In this document: one piece after another, positions 57,685 to 63,296 of the stretch | How positions within the stretch are numbered: the first letter of the stretch is position 1 | Layout of the letters: every line of letters begins with the position of its first letter | The notes under the pieces: model-generated | The model's database searches: none | What the model was told of the DNA's origin: nothing | Seen by the model: the letters and a program-made list of their open reading frames with translations, nothing else | Translations under genes and position numbers: made by a program | NCBI GenBank assembly: GCA_009840595.1 | Contig: VXNK01000121.1 | Coordinates: 32,124 to 95,419 of the forward strand | From: Rhodospirillaceae bacterium | Lineage (GTDB): Bacteria > Pseudomonadota > Alphaproteobacteria > Bin65 | Direction: 5' to 3' | Length of the DNA stretch: 63,296 nucleotides

Positions 57685-58166
57685 GGCGATACGCTGCCCC
57701 GATTCTGCTCGCGCTGTTCCTTGCCCTTGCGGCACCAATACCGTCTGCGCCGGCGATCGGGCCGGGCGAAGCGCTGAAGGACGCGAAGCTGGAAGACCGC
57801 GCCCGGGACATCGGCCGGCAGCTGCGCTGCCTGGTGTGCCAGAACCAGTCGATCGACGATTCCGATGCGCCGCTGGCGCGCGACCTGCGCCGGCTGGTGC
57901 GCAAGCGGCTGACGGCGGGCGACGACGACAGGCAGGTCATCGCCTATATCCATGCCCGCTACGGCGATTTCGTGCTGCTGCGCCCGCCGGTCGACGAGCG
58001 GACCTGGCTGTTGTGGTTCGGCCCGGCGCTGGCGTTGCTGGTTGCGCTGGCGTTCCTGCTCTGGCGGCTGCGCCGGCCCCGGCCGGCTGCGCCTGCCGAC
58101 TCCCTTTCGCCGGAGGCGGCGGCGCGTGCCGATGCGCTGCTCGGAGACCGCGGAGACGAGCCGTGA
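57681..58166 (+). CDS. ccmH: Cytochrome c-type biogenesis protein CcmH (CcmH N-terminal/CycL type)
   Basis: CcmH works with CcmF and CcmG in reducing and presenting apocytochrome c. The 161-residue protein has a signal peptide (about 5-25), the redox motif Cys50-Cys53 in QLRCLVCQNQSI, and a second membrane segment (about 112-130) in WLLWFGPALALLVALAFLLW. It is the single-domain form; the TPR part is the separate ccmI gene. It overlaps both neighbours by four bases. Confidence 0.95.
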   Translation: MRRYAAPILLALFLALAAPIPSAPAIGPGEALKDAKLEDRARDIGRQLRCLVCQNQSIDDSDAPLARDLRRLVRKRLTAGDDDRQVIAYIHARYGDFVLLRPPVDERTWLLWFGPALALLVALAFLLWRLRRPRPAAPADSLSPEAAARADALLGDRGDEP

Positions 58167-59056
58167 TCTGGCTGGTCGCGGCCCTGCTCAGTCTGGCAGC
58201 CGGTGCGGCGGTCGCCTGGCGCCTGTATCCGCGCCGCCGGGCCGGCGATGCGTCGCTGGAGACCGGAGCGGCAGGATACGACCTGGAGGTCTACCGCGAT
58301 CAGCTTCGCGAACTCGACAGGGACCTGGCGCGCGGCACGATCGAGGCGGCGGAGGCCGAGGCGGCGCGCAACGAAATCCGCCGCCGGGCGCTGGCCGCCG
58401 AAAGCCGCGAGGAAGCGAGGAGGGCTGCCTCGCCGCAAACCCTGTCGCGCCCGACCGTTGCGCTCCTGGCAGCGGCGGTGCCGGTGCTCAGCCTGGCGCT
58501 CTATGCCGCGCTCGGCCGTCCCGAACTCGCCGACCGCCGCATGCTGACGGTGCAGGCACCGCCGCGCGGCCCGAGCGCCGAAGACATGCGCGCCGCCGAG
58601 CGAATGACGCCGGAAGAGCGGCAGGAGATGATCCGCGGCATGGTCGAGGGGCTGGCCGAACGGCTCGAGGAGAATCCCGGCGATCTTGCCGGCTGGCTGC
58701 GCCTCGGCAGGGCGCAGGCCGTGCTCGGCGAATTGGACAAATCGGCCGACGCCTACGGCCGGGCCGTCGCCCTGTCGCCGGACAGCGTCCGCGTCCTGAC
58801 GCTCTACACGATGGCCGTTCTTCGCCTGCGCAATCCCGACGATCCGCTCGATCCGGATTTGCTCCGTCTGTTCGACCGTCTGCACACGCTTGAGCCGCGC
58901 CACCCGCTCGCCCTCTATTATCTCGGCAGATACGCCTTCGAGCGGGGCCGCGAGGCCGAAGGGAAGGCCTACTGGCGCAAACTGCTGCCGCTGGTCGCGG
59001 ACCGGCCCGACTTGGCCGCGCGTATCCGCAAACGTCTGGAAGAAAAGGGCGAATAG
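58163..59056 (+). CDS. ccmI: Cytochrome c-type biogenesis protein CcmI
   Basis: CcmI binds apocytochrome c and brings it to CcmF/CcmH. The 297-residue protein has two membrane segments (about 3-19 and 96-115) flanking a cytoplasmic coiled loop (YRDQLRELDRDLARGTIEAAEAE, a leucine-zipper-like helix), and a periplasmic TPR-rich part (for example GWLRLGRAQAVLGELDKSAD). The start is GTG 58163 overlapping the ccmH stop. It closes the ccmDEFGHI operon. Confidence 0.92.
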   Translation: MIWLVAALLSLAAGAAVAWRLYPRRRAGDASLETGAAGYDLEVYRDQLRELDRDLARGTIEAAEAEAARNEIRRRALAAESREEARRAASPQTLSRPTVALLAAAVPVLSLALYAALGRPELADRRMLTVQAPPRGPSAEDMRAAERMTPEERQEMIRGMVEGLAERLEENPGDLAGWLRLGRAQAVLGELDKSADAYGRAVALSPDSVRVLTLYTMAVLRLRNPDDPLDPDLLRLFDRLHTLEPRHPLALYYLGRYAFERGREAEGKAYWRKLLPLVADRPDLAARIRKRLEEKGE

Positions 59057-59146
59057 ACGGCGGCAGGCGGGACGGCGATTTGCCCGCTTGAGCGGAGCGC
59101 GACAGCAGGACTGAATGCGCGAGACGTCAGGCCCTATCCGAAAAGC

Positions 59147-60661
59147 ATGTCCGAAAATCTCTACGCGCTGATTACGGCGCAGTTTCCGACCGATCCGGCC
59201 GCCGTGTTCCTGGAGGTCGAGAGCGGGCCGCCGCTGCTGTATCGCGAGGTCGATGGGCGCGCCGCCCGGATTGCCGCCGCCCTGGCGGCGCACGGCGCCG
59301 TGCGCGGCGACCGGATCGTTGCGCAGGTGGACAAGTCGCCCGACGCCGTATTGCTCTACCTCGCCTGCCTGCGCGCCGGGCTGGTCTTCGTGCCGCTGAA
59401 CACGGCCTATACCGCGCAGGAAGTTGCCTTTTTCCTGTCGGATGCCGAGCCCGCCGCCTTCGTCTGCCGGGACGCGGACCGCGAGACGGCGGAAGCATTA
59501 GGGCGCGAGGCCGGGATCGGCGCCGTCCTGACGCTGGGCGACGGTGCGGGTACCCTTCTCGACGCCGCCGGAAGGGCGCGGCCCGCCGGACCGTCGGTGG
59601 CACGGCGCGCCGACGATCTTGCGGCAATTCTCTATACGTCGGGCACGACCGGCCGGCCCAAGGGCGCAATGCTGACCCACGGCAACCTGGCGTCCAATGC
59701 CCTGGTTCTAAGGGATTATTGGGGCTTCACGAGCGGCGATGTGCTGCTGCACGCCCTGCCGATCTATCACGTCCACGGCCTGTTCGTGGCGCTGCACTGC
59801 GCGTTGCTGAGCGGAGCACGGGTGATTTTCCAGAAGGGCTTCGCTGCGGAAACGGCGATAGCCCGGCTGCCCGATGCAACGGTCATGATGGGCGTGCCGA
59901 CCTACTATACCCGCCTGCTCGATGCGCCCGAATTCACGGCAGAGGCCACCCGCAACGTCCGCCTGTTCATTTCCGGTTCGGCGCCTCTGCTGGAGGAGAC
60001 ATTCGCCGCCTTCGAGGCCCGGACCGGCAAGCGGATTCTGGAGCGCTACGGCATGACGGAAGTCGGCATGGCGTGCAGCAATCCGCTCGACGGAGAACGC
60101 ATCGCGGGCACGGTCGGCTTTGCGCTTCCGGGCGTGTCCGTGCGCGTTGCGGACGAAACCGGACGGGAAGTGCCGCGCGGCACGGCCGGCGTGCTGGAAA
60201 TGACCGGTCCGAACGTCTTCGCCGGCTATTGGCGCCTGCCGGAGAAGACTGCGGAGGAATTCCGCCCGGACGGCTACTTCGTTTCCGGCGACATGGCGCA
60301 GATGGACGACTCCGGTCGCGTGACGATCGTCGGCCGGGCGAAGGACCTGATTATTTCCGGCGGGCTGAACGTCTATCCCAAAGAGGTCGAGCAATGCCTC
60401 GACGCCCTGCCAGGAGTTCGGGAATCCGCAGTGTTCGGCGTGGCCCATCCGGATTTCGGCGAAGGGGTCACCGGCGTTGTCGTGCCCGACGGCTCGGTGC
60501 AACTGGACCCCGAAGCGCTCCTCGACAGCCTTGCCGGCAGGTTGGCCAGGTTCAAGCAGCCGAAACGGATCGTCGTCGTCGACGAGATTCCGCGCAACGC
60601 GATGGGCAAGGTCCAGAAGAAAGCGCTGCGCGACCGGTATACGAACATCTACACGGGATAA
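59147..60661 (+). CDS. matB: Malonyl-CoA synthetase-like acid-CoA ligase
   Basis: An adenylate-forming ligase of 504 residues. The ATP loop is YTSGTTGRPKGAMLTHGNL, the pocket segment is LPIYHVHGLFVALHCALL, the adenylate motif is RYGMTEVGMACSNPLDGER, the hinge is GRVTIVGRAKDLIISGG, and the catalytic lysine is in NAMGKVQKKAL. The HGLFVA segment and the SNPLDGER stretch after the adenylate motif resemble characterised MatB enzymes, which activate malonate or methylmalonate. The MatB call rests on these and could be wrong for substrate. It follows ccmI by 90 bases and precedes the dioxygenase by 78. Confidence 0.8.
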   Translation: MSENLYALITAQFPTDPAAVFLEVESGPPLLYREVDGRAARIAAALAAHGAVRGDRIVAQVDKSPDAVLLYLACLRAGLVFVPLNTAYTAQEVAFFLSDAEPAAFVCRDADRETAEALGREAGIGAVLTLGDGAGTLLDAAGRARPAGPSVARRADDLAAILYTSGTTGRPKGAMLTHGNLASNALVLRDYWGFTSGDVLLHALPIYHVHGLFVALHCALLSGARVIFQKGFAAETAIARLPDATVMMGVPTYYTRLLDAPEFTAEATRNVRLFISGSAPLLEETFAAFEARTGKRILERYGMTEVGMACSNPLDGERIAGTVGFALPGVSVRVADETGREVPRGTAGVLEMTGPNVFAGYWRLPEKTAEEFRPDGYFVSGDMAQMDDSGRVTIVGRAKDLIISGGLNVYPKEVEQCLDALPGVRESAVFGVAHPDFGEGVTGVVVPDGSVQLDPEALLDSLAGRLARFKQPKRIVVVDEIPRNAMGKVQKKALRDRYTNIYTG

Positions 60662-60739
60662 CGGGCTCGGGCATTGACGGGCTTCGGCAGCCGCGTCTCT
60701 ATACGCCCGACGAGGAACCGCAGGGGCAGGGGAAGAACG

Positions 60740-61603
60740 ATGCGCAATCTGCAGGAAGACAACATTACCGAAGCCGTGCTCCAGACCATGGAGGGGACCG
60801 AGGACCCGCGGCTCAAGGAGATCATGACCAGCCTGGTCAAGCATATGCACGCCTTTGCCCGGGAAGTGGGCTTGCAGCAGGACGAGTGGATGCGGGGCAT
60901 CCAGTATCTCTACGACGCCGGCAAGATTTCGACGCCGGAGCGCAACGAGTTCATCCTGACGTCCGATATTCTCGGCCTGTCGTCGCTGGTCGACATGATC
61001 AAGGGCCGCGGCGTGACCAGCGGGACCGAATACAGCGCGCTCGGCCCGTTCTTCGTCGGCGGCGCGCCGGAAGTCCCGCTCAAAGGCAATCTCGCCGGCG
61101 GCGACCCCGGCACGGAGGTGGTGCTGACCGGCCGCGTGCTGAACGAGCAGTCCGAACCGGTCGAAGGCGCGCGCCTCGATTTCTGGCAGACCCAGTCGAA
61201 CGGCCTGTACGACGTGCAGGAGACCCATGAGGGGGCGGTGCCCAACCTGCGCTGCCACCAGTTCACCGGAGCAGACGGCCGGTACGGCGTGCGTACGGTG
61301 AAACCGGTATCCTACACGGTGCCGGACGACGGACCGGCCGGCGAGATTCTGCGCGCGACCTCACGCACCGCCTGGCGGCCGGCGCACTACCATATCTGGA
61401 TCAACGCCGACGGCTACCTCCCGCTGGTGACGGAACTGTTCCCCGGCGACGACGACTGGATCGACCGCGACGCCGTGTTCGCCGTGCGCGATTCCCTGCG
61501 GGTGGATTTCGACGAGACCGCCGATGCGGAGGAAGCGAGCGCCTACGGCGTGACCGCGCCTTACCAGAAGGTCGAGTACGACTTCGTCCTGGTCGCCAAT
61601 TGA
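60740..61603 (+). CDS. Intradiol ring-cleavage dioxygenase (catechol/hydroxyquinol 1,2-type)
   Basis: A non-haem Fe(III) dioxygenase that opens a catechol-type ring between the two hydroxyls. The 287-residue protein has the helical N-terminal domain of the catechol/hydroxyquinol 1,2-dioxygenase group and the beta-sandwich core. The four iron ligands are visible as Tyr157 (NGLYDVQ), Tyr192 (PVSYTVPDDG), His216 and His218 (RPAHYHIW), with the spacing of known enzymes. Substrate choice (catechol, chlorocatechol, hydroxyquinol) cannot be read with confidence. No other ring-degradation genes are in the window. The ATG 60740 follows GGGGAAGAAC. Confidence 0.9.
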   Translation: MRNLQEDNITEAVLQTMEGTEDPRLKEIMTSLVKHMHAFAREVGLQQDEWMRGIQYLYDAGKISTPERNEFILTSDILGLSSLVDMIKGRGVTSGTEYSALGPFFVGGAPEVPLKGNLAGGDPGTEVVLTGRVLNEQSEPVEGARLDFWQTQSNGLYDVQETHEGAVPNLRCHQFTGADGRYGVRTVKPVSYTVPDDGPAGEILRATSRTAWRPAHYHIWINADGYLPLVTELFPGDDDWIDRDAVFAVRDSLRVDFDETADAEEASAYGVTAPYQKVEYDFVLVAN

Positions 61604-61628
61604 GTCTCGGTATCGGGGTCCGGGCGGC

Positions 61629-63266
61629 TCAGCCGGCCGGATCGCCGCCCGCTCTGTCCCGGTAGGCGTCGAACGCTACCGGCGTATCGAGGTCGCGCAG
61701 CACCGCGTCGTCGTCCATTTCCACGGTCACGACCTGGCCGGCGTGTTCCTGCAGGATGTCCCGCCCGCCGGCATCGCCGCCCAGGCTCGCCAGGTCGTCG
61801 GCGAAGCGCCGGTCCCACAGCACCGGATGCCCGCGTTGTCCGCCGCTGGCGGCGGCGACGATGGTGCGGCCGGCCTGCGGATCGTAATTGGCGATAAGGG
61901 CGTCCAGCATGGCCGGTCCGATGTCCGGCATGTCGCCCAGGCAGACGATGGCGGCGCCGGGCGGGTCCGGCGCGTCGAACGCCGCCCGCGCGCCGGCGGC
62001 GACCGACGATCCCATGCCTGACGGGTAATCCGGGTTGTCGGCGAATACGCAATCCAGGCCCGAAAGCGCGTCGCGCACCCGGCCGGCTTCGTGACCGGTG
62101 ACGACGACCAGGCGGCGGATTCCGGCGCTGCGGACGGCTGCCGTCACCCGCCGGATCATCGGCTCGTCGCCGATCGGCTCCAGCAGCTTGTTGCTTGCAC
62201 CCATCCGCGTCGATTGCCCGGCCGCCAGCAGGATGGCGTCGACGACCGGTTCGGATTTCGGCGCGCCCGGCGGCTCGCGGTCGCGCAGCATGGGCCGGGA
62301 GCGGATTTCCTTGAGCAGGCCGCCGACGCCGAAACCGGCGATCGTCTTCGCATCGACCGGCAGGCCGGCGGCGAGGCGTTCGAGCAGCCAGTCGGAGCCC
62401 TGTTCCCGGGGCGAGCGGGCCGAACCCGGCATGGCCACCACGGTGGCTTGCCCCAGCCGGGCCAGCAGGGTCAGGTTGCCGGGATCGACCGGCAGGCCGA
62501 AATGTTCGACGGCGCCGCCGGCCGAAACGATGGCCGCGGGGACGACATCGCGCCGGTCCACGATGGCCGAAGCGCCGATCGCAACGATCAGGTCGGCGGT
62601 GGCTGCCGCCTCCGACAGGGCAGCGGCAAGCGCATCTTCGCGGTGGTCCGTCGTCCGGACGTGGGTCACGGACGCGCCGATCCGGGCGAGGCGCTCGCGG
62701 GTCGAGCGTTCGGTCTTCGCCAGCAGGGCCGCGCTTGTGTGCGGCAGGCGGGTCTGGATCAGCGCCGCGCTTTGGGCGCGGTAGGCGGCGACCGATACCG
62801 TGCCCGCCGCCGCGCCAGCAACCTGCTCGACGCTCGATGCCGGTGCGCCGAAGGTGATGATCTTGACGGTCGCGACGAGCTGGTCGGGAACGACCGGCGC
62901 ACAGGCCGGCAGCGTGGCCAGGGTGAGCGCTTCGTCGATCCGGTTGGCTGCGGTAACGCCGGCAGCGTCGACAAGGGCCACACCGGGATGGCGGGCATAC
63001 AGGTTGCAGCGGCCGTTCGCGGCCGGCCCGGCGCGCAGGCTGGCGGAGGCGAGGGCGGCGGCTATGCGCGCGGCGGCATCGTTTTCGTCCAGATCGTCCG
63101 GGTCCAGGCGGGCGACCGCGATTCTGTCGAAGCCGGCGTCCGCAATGGCGGCGAGATCGTCTTTCGTCAGCCGCCGGCCTTTGGCGAGGCGGCCGGGCCC
63201 CGGCCGGACGGCGGGGGCGAGGATGGCGCCATAGGGCGCGTGGGGCGGCACGGCGCCGCACGGCAT
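61629..63266 (-). CDS. Molybdopterin-binding/nucleotidyltransferase fusion protein
   Basis: A 545-residue two-domain protein. The N-terminal part (about 1-330) resembles MoeA/MogA-type molybdopterin-binding domains, with YGAILAPAVRPGPGRLAKG at the start and IVAIGASAIVDRRDVVPAAI in the core. The C-terminal part (about 345-540) is a MobA/MocA-like NTP transferase with AILLAAGQSTRMGASNKLL, the metal site CLGDMPDIGP and a GHPVLW motif. Such fusions probably attach CMP or GMP to molybdopterin for hydroxylase-type molybdoenzymes. The ATG at 63266 is a reasonable start, but the frame is open to the right edge (no stop in the last 30 bases), so the true start may lie outside. It is convergent with the dioxygenase. 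Confidence 0.85.
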   Translation of the reverse strand: MPCGAVPPHAPYGAILAPAVRPGPGRLAKGRRLTKDDLAAIADAGFDRIAVARLDPDDLDENDAAARIAAALASASLRAGPAANGRCNLYARHPGVALVDAAGVTAANRIDEALTLATLPACAPVVPDQLVATVKIITFGAPASSVEQVAGAAAGTVSVAAYRAQSAALIQTRLPHTSAALLAKTERSTRERLARIGASVTHVRTTDHREDALAAALSEAAATADLIVAIGASAIVDRRDVVPAAIVSAGGAVEHFGLPVDPGNLTLLARLGQATVVAMPGSARSPREQGSDWLLERLAAGLPVDAKTIAGFGVGGLLKEIRSRPMLRDREPPGAPKSEPVVDAILLAAGQSTRMGASNKLLEPIGDEPMIRRVTAAVRSAGIRRLVVVTGHEAGRVRDALSGLDCVFADNPDYPSGMGSSVAAGARAAFDAPDPPGAAIVCLGDMPDIGPAMLDALIANYDPQAGRTIVAAASGGQRGHPVLWDRRFADDLASLGGDAGGRDILQEHAGQVVTVEMDDDAVLRDLDTPVAFDAYRDRAGGDPAG

Positions 63267-63296
63267 AGTGCGGAACAGGCGGCGTTGGGCTGCGGG

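Overview
The window is GC-rich chromosomal DNA with tightly packed housekeeping genes. It looks like an alphaproteobacterium, probably Rhodospirillales-like. The evidence is the order tRNA-Leu, tig, clpP, clpX, lon, hup, tRNA-Val; the glnE-bcp pair; a suf operon led by an Rrf2 regulator; a dapA next to a soluble lytic transglycosylase; and a bactofilin. I see no insertion sequence, prophage, integrase or CRISPR array.

Layout. At 1-4.6 kb are the start of rne (reading left, off the edge), a 0.5 kb rne/amiC intergenic region, amiC and penicillin-binding protein 1A. At 4.7-16.6 kb are prfB with its programmed +1 frameshift, an atypical SDR, bcp and glnE, a large AsmA/YhdP-like protein, tyrS divergent from anmK, and a small hydrolase. 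At 16.9-28.5 kb lies an iron-sulfur block: cysE, a NifS/IscS-type cysteine desulfurase, an IscR/SufR-type regulator, sufB, sufC, sufD, sufS, sufE, sufT, an A-type carrier and a [2Fe-2S] ferredoxin. tenA and an acyl-CoA synthetase follow in the same direction. At 28.6-35.8 kb is the protein-quality-control block (trigger factor, ClpP, ClpX, Lon, HU) bracketed by tRNA-Leu(UAG) and tRNA-Val(UAC). At 35.9-42.9 kb are a bactofilin, a threonine-dehydratase-like enzyme, a hydrolase, a lytic transglycosylase, dapA and cfa.

At 43-50 kb is the most notable region: a complete selenocysteine locus, selA-selB-selC(tRNA-Sec)-selD, in one strand and almost without gaps. SelD is fused to an N-terminal FAD/NAD(P) oxidoreductase. 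Convergent to it is a gene whose frame is interrupted by one TGA. The reading continues without a break through that TGA, which sits in an AhpD-type active-site motif as C-V-Y-U-x-x-x-H. A SECIS-like hairpin follows at the right distance. I read this as a selenoprotein (Sec251) of the AhpD/carboxymuconolactone decarboxylase fold, encoded next to the machinery that makes it.

At 50.3-54.3 kb a non-pyrrolysine MttB-family methyltransferase and a dimethylglycine dehydrogenase-like FAD/GcvT protein suggest methylamine or betaine demethylation. At 54.4-59.1 kb is a cytochrome c maturation operon, ccmDEFGHI. The right end holds a malonyl-CoA synthetase-like ligase, an intradiol dioxygenase and a molybdopterin-binding/nucleotidyltransferase fusion that reaches the edge. 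The combination of Fe-S, haem c, selenium and molybdenum cofactor genes points to a respiratory, redox-rich heterotroph; this last point is inference.
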